Shown one piece after another: positions 46,369 through 55,569 of a stretch of 64,000 nucleotides of DNA. The notes beneath the pieces were generated by a model. That model was given only the letters and a program-made list of their open reading frames with translations, was not told the origin of the DNA and ran no database searches. The number at the start of each line of letters is the position of its first letter. The first letter of the stretch is position 1. Position numbers and translations under genes: made by a program. Source of the stretch: Candidatus Competibacteraceae bacterium (GTDB lineage Bacteria; Pseudomonadota; Gammaproteobacteria; Competibacterales; Competibacteraceae); assembly GCA_016713505.1 (NCBI GenBank), contig JADJPA010000002.1, positions 186,001-250,000 of the forward strand, given 5' to 3'.

Positions 46369-49193
46369 CGCCCCTCCCCCGCTGTTCTGGTTTCCGGCTT
46401 CACCCGAGGAGCGCGGCGCTCCAGACGATGCAGCAACCCCAAACAGATCAGGATCGACAACGTCGCGCCGACCACCACCAGATAGACGCCCAGATCGAAT
46501 ACCATGGCCGAGGCCAACTCAAAATCGCCGATGAGGGGCCAATGAAAATGACCGAACGTCGAAGTCAGGAACGGATAGCCGAACAACAGGCTACCCAACC
46601 CGGCGGCGGCGCTGGCCGACAGGCCCAGTCCGATAAAAAGCGGCATCTCCCAGGGCAGGCGTTCCTGGCTCCAGGCCACCCCGTTGGCCAAATATTGCAC
46701 GATCAACGCCGCCGCCGTAATGAGGCCCGCAATAAAGCCGCCGCCGGGCAGATTATGGCCGCGCAAGAAGATGAAGGCCGCCATCAGCAAGGCCAAGGGC
46801 AGCAACAACCGACTGAGCGCCGCCATGATGGCCGGCTGGGTATCCGTATCCCAGGACCGGCCCCCGGCGTCGCGCTCCGGGCCGTCCAGCCGCAACCGCT
46901 CCAGCAGCGCGTAAATGCCGAGACCGGCCAGCGCCAGCACGCTGATCTCGCCCAGGGTATCGTAGCCGCGAAAATCCACCAGGATGACGTTGACCACGTT
47001 GGCCCCACCACCCCCTGGCACGCTGTTGGCCAGGAAGTAACCAGCGATGGAATCGTAGGGTCGAGTCAGCACCGCCCAGGTCAGCGCCGCCGCGCCGCCG
47101 CCCGCCGCGACCGCCAGCGCGAGATGCGCGCCCCGTTGCAGCGGCGTCGATTCGAGCGGGCTGTGCTGCGGCAAGAAATACAGCGCCAGCAGCAATAAAA
47201 CCACGGTTACCATCTCCACCGCCAGTTGGGTCAAGGCCAAATCGGGCGCGGAGAACTTGGCGAAGGTCAGCACGACCACCAAGCCGACCGCGCCCATCAG
47301 AATGAGCGCCACCAGCCGTTGCCGGTGCCAGATCACCACGCCAACCGTCGCCGCCACCAATCCCAAGGCCACCAACAGGCTGACGCCATCCACCGGCAAC
47401 AGCGGGCGCGGGCCGGTCAGCGGCGCGGAGCCGCCGCCGAAGCCGGCCACCCCTAGAACCAGCGCGGAGAGCATCACCACCCCCAGCAAGCGTTGCAGCG
47501 AACCGGTATCGAGCCGCCGGGTCAACGCCCCAGCCACCTCGAACAACCCCTCCAACCAGGCGTTGTAGAGCGTCTTTACCTCCAAGCGCTCCGCGTGGCG
47601 GTCGTAAAACGCGAATAACGGCTTGCGTCCCAAATACACTAACCCGCCACCCAGCAAGGCGATGACGCTCATCCACAGAGCCGGATTCACGCCGTGCCAG
47701 ATCGCCAGATCGTGCGCCGGCGGCGGCTCCTGCAAGACGCCAGCGCTGGCCACGGCCAGCAGCGGTTCGACCGTCTGGGCCGGAAAAACCCCCACCACCA
47801 GACAGAGCAGCACCAGCACCTCCATTGGGACTTTCATCCAGCGCGGCGGCTCGTGCGGGGTTCGCGGCAGATCGATGGGAGCGCCGTTGAAAAACACATC
47901 GTGGATAAAGCGCAGCGAATAGGCCACGGCGAACACACCAGCCAGCGTTACCGTCGCCGGCAACAGCCACCCCAGGCGCAAATGAGTGGTGGCTCCGAAA
48001 ACTTCGGCGAAAAACATCTCTTTCGACAGAAAACCGTTCAGCAGCGGCACGCCCGCCATGGCGGCCGAGGCCACTATCGCCAATACCCCAGTATAGGGCA
48101 TGTACTTCCACAAGCCGTTGATCTTTCTCATGTCGCGGCTGCCGGTCTCGTGGTCGATAATGCCGGCCGCCATGAACAGCGACGCTTTGAAGATCGCATG
48201 GTTGATGATGTGGAAAATTCCCGCCACGGCAGCCAGCGGGGTGCCGATGCCAAAAAGCAGCGTGATCAACCCCAGATGGCTGATCGTCGAATAGGCCAGC
48301 AGTCCTTTGATGTCGTGCTGGAACAGCGAAATGAACGCGCCCAGCAACAAGGTGATGATGCCGGCTCCACCGACCAGCCACGACCATTCATGAGTGCCGG
48401 ACAGAACCGGAAACAATCGCGCCAGCAAAAAGATGCCCGCCTTGACCATGGTCGCCGAATGCAGGTAGGCCGAGGCCGGGGTCGGCGCGGCCATGGCGTT
48501 GGGCAACCAGAAATAAAACGGGAATTGGGCCGATTTGCTGAATGCGCCGAGCAGCACCAGCACCAGCATGGGCCGATACAGCGGATGCGCGCGGATCGCA
48601 TCGCCCGCTGGCAAGATAGCGGACAGCTCGTAGCTGCCAGCGATCTCGCCGAGCAGCAGAAAGCCGCCGAGCAGGGCCAAGCCGCCCGCTCCGGTCACGG
48701 TCAACGCCATCCGCGCGCCGTTGCGCGCCTCCTCGCGCTGATACCAGTAACTGACCAGCAGGAAAGACGATAAGCTGGTCAACTCCCAGAACATCAGCAG
48801 TTGGATAATATTTTCGGCCAGGACGATGCCCAGCATCGACCCCATGAACAGCAGCAGATAGGCATAAAACCGTCCCAGCCGATCCCGTTCCGACAAGTAA
48901 TAACTGGCGTAGAGCACGATCAGCAGGCCGATGCCCAGAATCAGTAGGGCAAACAGCAAACCCAGCCCATCGAGCCGAAACGCAAGGTCGAGGCCGACGG
49001 CGGGCAGCCACGGCAAGCGCTGGATCAGTGTCTGACCGGCGAAAGGCGCGCTGGCCAGCGGCAGCAGACAAAATAGAGAGGCCAGAACCGTCGCGCCCGC
49101 CGTCCAGGCGGCGTGCGTCCGACTGAGTTGGGACATCGCCGCCGCAAAAGCGGCGCCGAGAAAGGGTATGAGGATGACCAGCAGCAACGTCAT
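46365..49193 (-). CDS. mnhA: Mrp antiporter fused subunits A and B
   Basis: A 942-residue protein. Residues 1-770 are MrpA, with the NuoL-like core (ENIIQLLMFWELTSLSSFLL; FPFYFWLPNAMAAPTPASAY) and the C-terminal MbhD/E-like helices (KFSAPDLALTQLAVEMVTVV). Residues from about 790 are MrpB (FIFLRGHNLPGGGFIAGLIT). A/B fusion is known in Group 2-type Mrp (PhaAB) operons of alpha- and gammaproteobacteria. It is the first gene of the mnhA/B-C-D-E-F-G operon. The whole encodes a Na+(or K+)/H+ antiporter that works at alkaline pH. Confidence 0.95.
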   Translation of the reverse strand: MTLLLVILIPFLGAAFAAAMSQLSRTHAAWTAGATVLASLFCLLPLASAPFAGQTLIQRLPWLPAVGLDLAFRLDGLGLLFALLILGIGLLIVLYASYYLSERDRLGRFYAYLLLFMGSMLGIVLAENIIQLLMFWELTSLSSFLLVSYWYQREEARNGARMALTVTGAGGLALLGGFLLLGEIAGSYELSAILPAGDAIRAHPLYRPMLVLVLLGAFSKSAQFPFYFWLPNAMAAPTPASAYLHSATMVKAGIFLLARLFPVLSGTHEWSWLVGGAGIITLLLGAFISLFQHDIKGLLAYSTISHLGLITLLFGIGTPLAAVAGIFHIINHAIFKASLFMAAGIIDHETGSRDMRKINGLWKYMPYTGVLAIVASAAMAGVPLLNGFLSKEMFFAEVFGATTHLRLGWLLPATVTLAGVFAVAYSLRFIHDVFFNGAPIDLPRTPHEPPRWMKVPMEVLVLLCLVVGVFPAQTVEPLLAVASAGVLQEPPPAHDLAIWHGVNPALWMSVIALLGGGLVYLGRKPLFAFYDRHAERLEVKTLYNAWLEGLFEVAGALTRRLDTGSLQRLLGVVMLSALVLGVAGFGGGSAPLTGPRPLLPVDGVSLLVALGLVAATVGVVIWHRQRLVALILMGAVGLVVVLTFAKFSAPDLALTQLAVEMVTVVLLLLALYFLPQHSPLESTPLQRGAHLALAVAAGGGAAALTWAVLTRPYDSIAGYFLANSVPGGGGANVVNVILVDFRGYDTLGEISVLALAGLGIYALLERLRLDGPERDAGGRSWDTDTQPAIMAALSRLLLPLALLMAAFIFLRGHNLPGGGFIAGLITAAALIVQYLANGVAWSQERLPWEMPLFIGLGLSASAAAGLGSLLFGYPFLTSTFGHFHWPLIGDFELASAMVFDLGVYLVVVGATLSILICLGLLHRLERRAPRVKPETRTAGEGR

Positions 49194-49562
49194 GATCAGA
49201 ACAGCTTAAGCGCGACAACCAGCGAGTCCCAGAGCAAGGCAGACGCTGATCTGTGCTGGGCGTGCTATCGCTCGCGGCCTCGGTCGGTTCGGCCGCCGCC
49301 ATCGCGCTGGAGCGGACGGGCAGGTCGATTCTTGGTTTCATTACTGAAGCGGAAACGACCCGCCAGCACGCATCCTTTCATCCCCGGATCGCAGGATCGC
49401 CCCTGAACATGCTGGCAAGTTCCATTGAGTTCGTGCGGACAGCCCCAACCGCTCATAAAGCAAATTTCAACCTCTCAACCCATCACAAACACCACCACCG
49501 GCCAAGGCGACTCCCTCGAACCGGTGGCGAAAGAGCGTCAGATCGGTCGCACCGATCATCGG
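49194..49562. other. 369-base intergenic region upstream of the Mrp operon
   Basis: This is the likely promoter and leader region of the mnh operon (read on the minus strand). Short frames here look non-coding. No recognisable RNA motif was found by eye. Confidence 0.4.
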
Positions 49563-50072
49563 TTACTGACTGATGCGGCTCGCGGCGCCAGCGCCAAAAT
49601 ATTTAGCCGTATAGAACGGATGCGGCATACCCCCGGAATAGCAAACCTGCGCCGAACGAATGCAACTTATGCCGGCCGCCGGTGAAAAGGTATCGCCCTG
49701 CCCGCCGCCGGCCTGCCCGCCGCCGGCCTGACCGCCCGCGTTCTGACCGCCGCCCGCGCGACCGCCGCCACCGCCGGCCTGACCGCCGCCACCACCGCCA
49801 CCACCGCCGCCACCGCCGGCCTGACCGCCGCCCGCGCGACCGCCGCCACCGCCGGCTTGACCGCCGCCCGCGCCTTCATTCTTTCTCGCTTCACGCCGCT
49901 CTAATTTTTGGGCGGCTGCATCTCCATAACGTTGGCGGGTCAACTCGACGTTAGGCCCAGACTTATCGTGACATACCTGCTTTTCATCATTGCATTTTTG
50001 CGCCAGCGCCAGCGGTGCTTGACCGGCCAGCACCAATGCGCCTAACACCATGATCGTTTTAGTCAGTTTCAT
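49563..50072 (-). CDS. Exported Gly-rich repeat protein with four Cys
   Basis: A 169-residue secreted protein: signal peptide (VLGALVLAGQAPLALAQ), a short N-terminal domain with two Cys (QKCNDEKQVCHDKSG), a helical charged segment (YGDAAAQKLERREARK), then about 60 residues of GGGQAGGG/GGGRAGGG repeats. A C-terminal tail with two more Cys follows (GISCIRSAQVCYSG). The DNA of the repeat is highly repetitive and prone to length change. No family was recognised. The Cys pairs suggest disulfides at both ends of a flexible spacer. Confidence 0.7.
   Translation of the reverse strand: MKLTKTIMVLGALVLAGQAPLALAQKCNDEKQVCHDKSGPNVELTRQRYGDAAAQKLERREARKNEGAGGGQAGGGGGRAGGGQAGGGGGGGGGGGGQAGGGGGRAGGGQNAGGQAGGGQAGGGQGDTFSPAAGISCIRSAQVCYSGGMPHPFYTAKYFGAGAASRISQ
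49690..49872. repeat. Low-complexity Gly-codon repeat tract
   Basis: Imperfect repeats of 9-15 bases, variants of ccgccgccggcctg and accgccgcc, encode the Gly-rich part of the exported protein on the minus strand. Copy number is likely variable among strains and hard to assemble. Confidence 0.8.
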
Positions 50073-50285
50073 CTTTCACCTCCAGGCCCTCAAGCCTTAT
50101 TGCCCACATTGGTTTACACAACGCCAGCCAACAGCCTCATGGCTAACTTGGCGACGATGTTGTGCAATGACCTATTAACATTAGCTGAATAGTACCCGAA
50201 GATGCACTTCAGCTCTCATGCAACTTCGCATCATGAAAGGAACCCGCCGAGGAGTTCTGGCGGGCTTCCCGACCATAAAGCTGAC

Positions 50286-50465
50286 TCAGCGCGGTTTGAT
50301 GGCGACTTTCAGCACGCCGTCGCGCTGGTTGGCGAACAGGTCATAAGCGGCCACGATGTCATCGAGCTTATAATAGATGTGGGTGACCAGCGCCCCGAAG
50401 TCGGCGCGACCGGAGGCCACCACGTTCAGCAAGCGACGCATCCGCTCCTTCTGATCCGTTTGCTC
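50286..50465 (-). pseudogene. C-terminal fragment of a zinc-type alcohol dehydrogenase
   Basis: Sixty codons, EQTDQKERMRRLLNVVASGR onward to LVTHIYYKLDDIVAAYDLFA and DGVLKVAIKPR, match the C-terminal end of medium-chain zinc alcohol dehydrogenases. An in-frame stop lies just upstream, and no upstream continuation (zinc and NAD sites, about 290 residues) can be found. It is a deletion remnant. Confidence 0.7.
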
Positions 50466-50838
50466 TCAGCCGATGCGGGGCGGGCGTATTCTTCCAGGCG
50501 CACGTCACGATCGCGGGCGCATTCCAAAAGCGGAGTGTAGGCCTCAAACGCTGCCCGTTCATGGGATTCTGACACCGCCAGGGAGCCGTTTCGATACGAT
50601 GAGAACCGCCACGCGCGGCGTCGAAACGGCGTTTCATCGGAAATTCCCTCCCTTTTCCAGGGACTGTTATAGTATCCCTCGACCTCCGACCGACCGATCA
50701 AGCATCCATGACAAAACCCAAAAACCACAGGCCCGATGGACCAGCGCAGATCGGTGCGGACTAGGGAAATTCCAATTCGAGCGCGGCTTCACCCAAGCGC
50801 TCTGGCGTCACCAGCACGAACGAAAACCGTGGTTGTCC
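50466..50838. other. 373-base region between a dehydrogenase remnant and the Pat-like gene
   Basis: The Pat-like frame is open through most of this region, but codon choice and composition look non-coding and no family similarity is seen. A TATAGT-like element (gttatagtatcc, about 50667-50678) could be the promoter of the acetyltransferase gene. Confidence 0.4.
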
Positions 50839-53487
50839 ATGACCATTCGAAACCTGGATTATCTTTTTAAACCCCACGCGATCGCCCTGATCGGCGACGG
50901 GGGTGATTCCGAGGTCTTGATCGCCCGCAACCTGATGAAAAGCGGCTTTAAAGGCCCGATCATGCCGGTGGACCCCAAGCGCTTCGCGTTGGAGGGCGCC
51001 CTCGCCTACCGCGATATCGCCGACCTGCCGGTCGCCCCGGCGCTGGCGATCATCACCCGGCCGCTGCGGGAAGTTCCCGCGCTGATCGCCCAGTTGGGCG
51101 AGCGCGGCGCCCGCGCGGCCGTGCTCTACAGCGATACGCGCAGCCTGCCAAGCCACGAGCGCAAAACGGTCTGTCAGGCTATTTTGGACGCCGCCAAACC
51201 CTGGTTGTTGCGGGTCATGGGGCCGGGCTCCCAAGGCTTCAACGTCCCGCTGACCCACCTCAACGCCAGCCTCGACCGCCAGCCGCTGCTGCCCGGCCAA
51301 ATCGCCTTCGTCACCGAATCCGGCACCATCGGTCAGACCGCCCTCGATATCGGCAATCACTACGGATTCGGCTTCAGCCATTTGATCCATCTGGGTGACG
51401 GCCTCGATGTCGATCTGGCCGATATCCTCGACTATCTGGCGGGCGACTACCGGGTCAGGGCTATTTTGTTGTATCTGGAAAACATCGGGGACGCCCGCAA
51501 ATTCATGTCGGCGGCCCGGCGCGCCTCGCGCGTCAAACCTGTCATCGTGCTGAAGCCGCGCCGCTTTCCAGAAGAGCTCGACGATGCGGTGTTCGCCGCC
51601 GCTTTCCGCCGCGCCGGCCTGCTGCGGGTGGACGACAGCGACGAACTGCTACAAATGGTCGAGGTGCTGAAAGCCGCCCGCCTGGTGAACAACGACCGGC
51701 TGGCCATCCTCAGCAACAGCTCCAGCATGAGCTTGATGGCGACCGATATCCTCTACGATTTCGGCGGGCGACTGGCGCAGTTTTCGGAATCGACCCAGCG
51801 CGGCCTGGAAACCCTGATCGAACCGGACGCCCGCCCCAACCCGTTGGACCTCGGCGATCAGGCCGATGACAAGACCTACGGTAAAGCGCTCGACCTGCTG
51901 CTGGCCGATCCCGGCGTGGACGGGGTGTTGGTCATCAAAACTCCCAGCGCCTTCACGGAAGCCACAGCGGTGGCCGATGCCTTGCTCCAGCGCCCCACCG
52001 GCAGCCGCTGCATCATCGCCAGCTTTCCAGGCCCGAAAACCGGCGCGGAAGCCCGGTGGCGGTTAGGGCGGAAGATACCGACCTACGAAACCGCCGGCGA
52101 TGCGGTGCAAGCCTTCATGCGGATCGTCCAGTACAAACGCAATCAAGCCCTGCTGATGGAGACACCGCCCTCGCTGCCGGAGGAATTCACCGCCGATCTC
52201 GCCCTGGCCAAAACCGTGATCGCCAAGGCGCTGGACGGCGGGCGGCGCTTGCTCAACGAATACGAGGCGACGCAACTGCTGGGCGCTTACGGCATCCCGG
52301 TCGCCAAAACCCTGACGGCGCGCTCTCCTTACGAAGCCGCCGAGATCGCCGGCCGTCTGAATCAGGCCATCGCCTTGAAAATCATCTCGCCGGATGTGTC
52401 TGACAAATCACAAATCGGCGGCGTCGTCCGCCACCTGAGCACGCCGGAGGCGGTGCAACAAGCGGCGACCGCCATGCTGATGCGCTTGCGCACCGTGGCG
52501 CCAGCGGCGCGGTTTGACGGCTTTGTGTTGCAACTGATGGTCCCGCGCGATGGCGCCTACGAACTGACCTTGGGCGTCCGTCCCGGCGGCGGCTTCGGGC
52601 CGGTGATTTATTTCGGCCAGGGCGGTATCGAGGCTGACACCATCGACGATTTCACCTACGGGTTGCCGCCGATCAACATGCATCTGGCCCGCGAGATCAT
52701 GGCGCAAACCCGCATTTACAAACGCTTGCGCTACAGCCTGCTGCGCCGCGCCGACCTCAAGGCGCTGGCGCTGACGCTGGTCAAGGTTTCCCAAATGATC
52801 GTCGATTTGGGCGAAGTGACGGAGTTGCATATCAATCCGCTCTGGGTCAACGCGCAAGGCGTGGTGGCGTTGGATGCCAGGGTACACCTGACGCCGAGCG
52901 CCAAAGCCCTGGCACCGGGGCAGCGGCTGGCGATCCGCCCGTATCCGAACGAGCTGGAGGAGACCATCACCTTGCCCAACGATCGAACGCTATTGCTGCG
53001 TCCGGTCTTGCCGGAAGACGAGCCAGCGCTGCACGCGCTGGTGTCGCGCGCTTCGCCCGAAGACTTGCGGCGGCGGTTTTTCCAGCCGATCCGCGAGCTT
53101 TCGCACGAGATGGCCGCCGGTTTGACCCAGATCGACTACGACCGGGAAATCGCGCTGGTGGCGGTCGGCCCCGGCTTGCCCGGCAAGGCCGAGATTTACG
53201 GCATCGTCAACCTCAGCGCCGATCCCAACAACGACCGGGCGGAGTATTCGATCCTGGTGGATCGCGCGCTGATCGGGATGCGCCTCGGCAACTTGCTGAT
53301 GCGCCGCATTATCGACTACGCCCGGACTCGGGGCATCGGCGAAATCTACGGCGAAGTCCTCAAGGAAAACACGCCGATGCTGCAACTGAATCAGGCGCTG
53401 GGCTTTGCCATTCACTCCGACGAGGACGAGCCCAGCCTGAAGCATGTTATTCTAAAGCTCCATCACATCGGTTCCTCCGCAGGCTGA
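50839..53487 (+). CDS. Pat-like protein acetyltransferase (acyl-CoA synthetase domains plus GNAT)
   Basis: An 882-residue protein with the order: CoA-binding domain (residues 1-130, starting MTIRNLDYLFKPHAIALIGD), succinyl-CoA ligase-like domain (about 150-450), ATP-grasp domain (about 480-710, ALKIISPDVSDKSQIGGVV) and a GNAT domain (about 725-882, TLLLRPVLPEDEPALHALVS; AEYSILVDRALIGMRLGNLL). This is the architecture of Pat/YfiQ, which acetylates lysines of metabolic enzymes such as acetyl-CoA synthetase. The NDP-forming ligase part usually lacks activity in Pat; here the SNAGG-type loop is SNSSSMS, in line with that. ATG at 50839 is chosen over the longer frame because it starts the conserved domain. 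A response regulator gene follows 16 bases later. Confidence 0.93.
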   Translation: MTIRNLDYLFKPHAIALIGDGGDSEVLIARNLMKSGFKGPIMPVDPKRFALEGALAYRDIADLPVAPALAIITRPLREVPALIAQLGERGARAAVLYSDTRSLPSHERKTVCQAILDAAKPWLLRVMGPGSQGFNVPLTHLNASLDRQPLLPGQIAFVTESGTIGQTALDIGNHYGFGFSHLIHLGDGLDVDLADILDYLAGDYRVRAILLYLENIGDARKFMSAARRASRVKPVIVLKPRRFPEELDDAVFAAAFRRAGLLRVDDSDELLQMVEVLKAARLVNNDRLAILSNSSSMSLMATDILYDFGGRLAQFSESTQRGLETLIEPDARPNPLDLGDQADDKTYGKALDLLLADPGVDGVLVIKTPSAFTEATAVADALLQRPTGSRCIIASFPGPKTGAEARWRLGRKIPTYETAGDAVQAFMRIVQYKRNQALLMETPPSLPEEFTADLALAKTVIAKALDGGRRLLNEYEATQLLGAYGIPVAKTLTARSPYEAAEIAGRLNQAIALKIISPDVSDKSQIGGVVRHLSTPEAVQQAATAMLMRLRTVAPAARFDGFVLQLMVPRDGAYELTLGVRPGGGFGPVIYFGQGGIEADTIDDFTYGLPPINMHLAREIMAQTRIYKRLRYSLLRRADLKALALTLVKVSQMIVDLGEVTELHINPLWVNAQGVVALDARVHLTPSAKALAPGQRLAIRPYPNELEETITLPNDRTLLLRPVLPEDEPALHALVSRASPEDLRRRFFQPIRELSHEMAAGLTQIDYDREIALVAVGPGLPGKAEIYGIVNLSADPNNDRAEYSILVDRALIGMRLGNLLMRRIIDYARTRGIGEIYGEVLKENTPMLQLNQALGFAIHSDEDEPSLKHVILKLHHIGSSAG

Positions 53488-53503
53488 ATCCAGGTAAGAC
53501 TTC

Positions 53504-53872
53504 ATGAGTGAGAAACGCCTTCTGGTCATCGACGACGAACCGGAAATCGGGGAATTCGTGCGCAAGGTCGCCACCGGTTTGGGCTACGAGGTGCGGGTGA
53601 CCACCGACGGCCGCAGCTTTCAAGCGGCCTACCACGAGCTGCGCCCGACCACCATCGTGATGGATATGGTCATGCCGGAGATGGACGGCAACGAACTGGT
53701 GCTGTGGTTGATGGAGCAACACTACGACGCCAACCTGATCATCATCACCGGCTATAACCCCGATTACGCCAAGGACGCCCGCTTGTTAGCGGAATTCAAG
53801 GGCTTGCGTTCGGTCATCACTTTGATCAAACCGATTCGGCTGGACAAATTGCGCGAAGTGCTGGACAACTGA
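53504..53872 (+). CDS. Stand-alone response regulator receiver domain
   Basis: A 122-residue CheY-like single receiver domain. The acidic pocket is Asp10/Asp11 (VIDDEPE), the phosphoacceptor Asp54 (IVMDMVMPEMDG), Thr82 (IIITGYN) and Lys109 (LIKPIRLDKL). There is no output domain. It lies 16 bases downstream of the Pat-like gene on the same strand, so the two are likely cotranscribed. No histidine kinase is nearby. It may link acetylation to a phosphorelay, which is an inference from position only. Confidence 0.92.
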   Translation: MSEKRLLVIDDEPEIGEFVRKVATGLGYEVRVTTDGRSFQAAYHELRPTTIVMDMVMPEMDGNELVLWLMEQHYDANLIIITGYNPDYAKDARLLAEFKGLRSVITLIKPIRLDKLREVLDN

Positions 53873-53938
53873 ACGCCTTTCGACGCTCGACCGCCCACGA
53901 CCGCCGTCACCTCGGTTTGCTCTTGACCGGCGTGGCGG

Positions 53939-54360
53939 CTACACGCCCACAGCCCGATACGTGATCGACCAGATCCTGACTGCATCGGTTTTGAGTGGCA
54001 GGTACGGTGCTCTCGCGCCACCCTTGCTGGAGCCAGCTAGCGAGCCCGTTGTCGAGGAACCGCCCCTAGTCGTATTCTCGATCCAAAACAATTCCTTGTC
54101 CTTGCTCGCCAGCAGATCGAAGGTCTTTTGCGCGTCTTCGGGGTTGCGCGTCCACGAGTCTTCCAGCACCTGAGCCATCAGCACCGGCATCTTCACGCTG
54201 GCGGCCCAGAGCTGAGGCGTCATCTCAGCGGCGACGAAGGCGCCCATCTTAAGCAGTTCGAGGTCGATCAGCTCCCTGGTACTGGCGCACTCCTTGGAGT
54301 TCCGAGAACGCGTCGTAAATCGCCGCCATGGAAACCACCATGGGGCTTACCATGAGCGCA
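53939..54360 (-). pseudogene. Alpha/beta hydrolase (dienelactone hydrolase-like) C-terminal remnant
   Basis: On the minus strand, MSPMVVSMAAIYDAFSELQ is followed, after a frame change near 54290, by STRELIDLELLKMGAFVAAE and MPVLMAQVLEDSWTRNPEDA, then KTFDLLASKDKELFWIENTT. This resembles the C-terminal third of dienelactone hydrolase-type alpha/beta hydrolases. After TTRG the sequence loses similarity, so the end including the region of the catalytic His is lost. It is a decayed gene. Confidence 0.6.
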
Positions 54361-54379
54361 TCTTGCCTGTTGTGGCAGC

Positions 54380-54405
54380 AAGTTCGCCTAATAAGTTCGC
54401 CTAAT
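54380..54405. repeat. Tandem duplication of a 13-mer
   Basis: aagttcgcctaat occurs twice directly in tandem in non-coding DNA next to the hydrolase remnant. Confidence 0.8.
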
Positions 54406-54547
54406 TTGCTGGTCGTATCCGCCCCGACAGGGCGGCTCCACGGTGGTCGACGCGCCAGTGCGGGAATCCGCCTGGCGCCTCAGGGCCACTGACCGGCTTG
54501 AGTCGATCGGGCTCGGTACGCCGCCGAAATCGTGACGCCCTCTCTGT

Positions 54548-54579
54548 TTATCCGCGCCAGCGCTTATCCGCGCCAGCGC
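54548..54579. repeat. Tandem duplication of a 16-mer at the dgkA 3' end
   Basis: ttatccgcgccagcgc occurs twice in tandem. The second copy contains the TAA stop of dgkA and the codons for its last residues (RWRG); the first is a downstream duplicate. It does not change the protein. Confidence 0.8.
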
Positions 54580-54965
54580 TGCGTCAGCGCCGTCACAATA
54601 TTAAAGACATCGCCGATCACCACGATCAGCCACACCGCCATGATGACCGCGACGGAGGCGGCGGCGATATCCTTGATGGCGCCGATTTTTTCGTTTTTGT
54701 TGGGCTCCATGAAATCGCAAACGGCTTCGATGGCGCTGTTGAACAGCTCGGCCATCAGCACCAAGCCGGTGGCCAACAGCAACATCTGCGCATCGATCCA
54801 TTGCTGGAAGATGAGGGCCAGCACGATCACGATAGCGGAGATGACCAGCTTGTAGGCAACGCTGAAATCGTACATCACCGCGAACCGCAAGCCCGACAGG
54901 ATGACTTTGAGCTTGCGCAACGGGTGATAGCCCGCCTCGCCGCCGCCCGACGATTTATGCCACAT
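54564..54965 (-). CDS. dgkA: Diacylglycerol kinase (prokaryotic DgkA type)
   Basis: A 133-residue inner-membrane protein with three helices. The active-site regions match the DgkA family: LMAELFNSAIEAVCD (catalytic Glu and Asn) and NEKIGAIKDIAAASV (Asp/Lys). It phosphorylates diacylglycerol to phosphatidic acid, or undecaprenol in some homologues. ATG at 54965 is chosen; the frame extends to 55184 but there overlaps the PAP2 gene. It follows the PAP2 gene by 32 bases on the same strand, so kinase and phosphatase of lipid turnover are cotranscribed. Confidence 0.92.
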   Translation of the reverse strand: MWHKSSGGGEAGYHPLRKLKVILSGLRFAVMYDFSVAYKLVISAIVIVLALIFQQWIDAQMLLLATGLVLMAELFNSAIEAVCDFMEPNKNEKIGAIKDIAAASVAVIMAVWLIVVIGDVFNIVTALTQRWRG

Positions 54966-54997
54966 GATGACCCCCGAATGGCGTACCCGATGTCGGA

Positions 54998-55510
54998 TCA
55001 GAGAATTTTTTGCGCCAGGGCAATCCAAGCGCCCGCCAGCACGATCCCCGCCAAGACATCGGTTGGATAATGAACCTGCAAGTAGAGGCGGGAAGCGCCT
55101 ACGACGACGACCAACGCCACCGCTGCCAGCGTGGCGACCACCCACCATTGAGGCCAAATCCGGCGGACGATCAGCACCGCGCACAGTGTGAACGCGACGA
55201 TTTGGGCGGTATGGGCGCTCGGAAACGAACTATCCCAAGGCAATGGAACCAGCCGTTCCACCAGAGCCGGCCGGGAACGGCCCAAAAGCAGTTTGATGAG
55301 GTGAACCCATACCGTCGCGCCGCCAAGACCGGCCGCCAGCAACCAAGCTTCCCCCTGTTTTTCAAAATACAGCAGACCAGCGGCGAGCAACAGGGAAAGC
55401 GGGACCAGCACGTACAACGATCCCAGCCAAGTGATGCCGCGAAAGAACGCGTCCAGGCTTTCCGTCCGGTGCGCCGCCGCGAAAAGAAGAATCTGATTGT
55501 CCCAAGACAT
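54998..55510 (-). CDS. PAP2-family membrane phosphatase
   Basis: A 170-residue membrane protein with five to six helices and the three phosphatase motifs: KLLLGRSRP, PSAHT (variant of PSGH) and SRLYLQVHYPTDV with its His and Asp. PAP2 enzymes dephosphorylate phosphatidic acid or undecaprenyl pyrophosphate. Here the gene precedes dgkA, suggesting a role in phospholipid or undecaprenyl phosphate recycling. Confidence 0.92.
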   Translation of the reverse strand: MSWDNQILLFAAAHRTESLDAFFRGITWLGSLYVLVPLSLLLAAGLLYFEKQGEAWLLAAGLGGATVWVHLIKLLLGRSRPALVERLVPLPWDSSFPSAHTAQIVAFTLCAVLIVRRIWPQWWVVATLAAVALVVVVGASRLYLQVHYPTDVLAGIVLAGAWIALAQKIL

Positions 55511-55569
55511 TATAATGACCTGAATGAATTAATATTTAATATTTAAAAAATCATAAACCACAACACGGC

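Noticed and set aside
49690..49872. Possible CRISPR-like repeat array
   Set aside because: The repeats are contiguous coding repeats without unique spacers.
49682..49954. Arg/Pro/His-rich 90-codon frame on the plus strand
   Set aside because: It is the antisense of the Gly-rich repeat gene; such repeats give long meaningless frames on the other strand.
53961..54173. Plus-strand 70-codon frame
   Set aside because: The minus strand shows alpha/beta hydrolase similarity; the plus frame has none.
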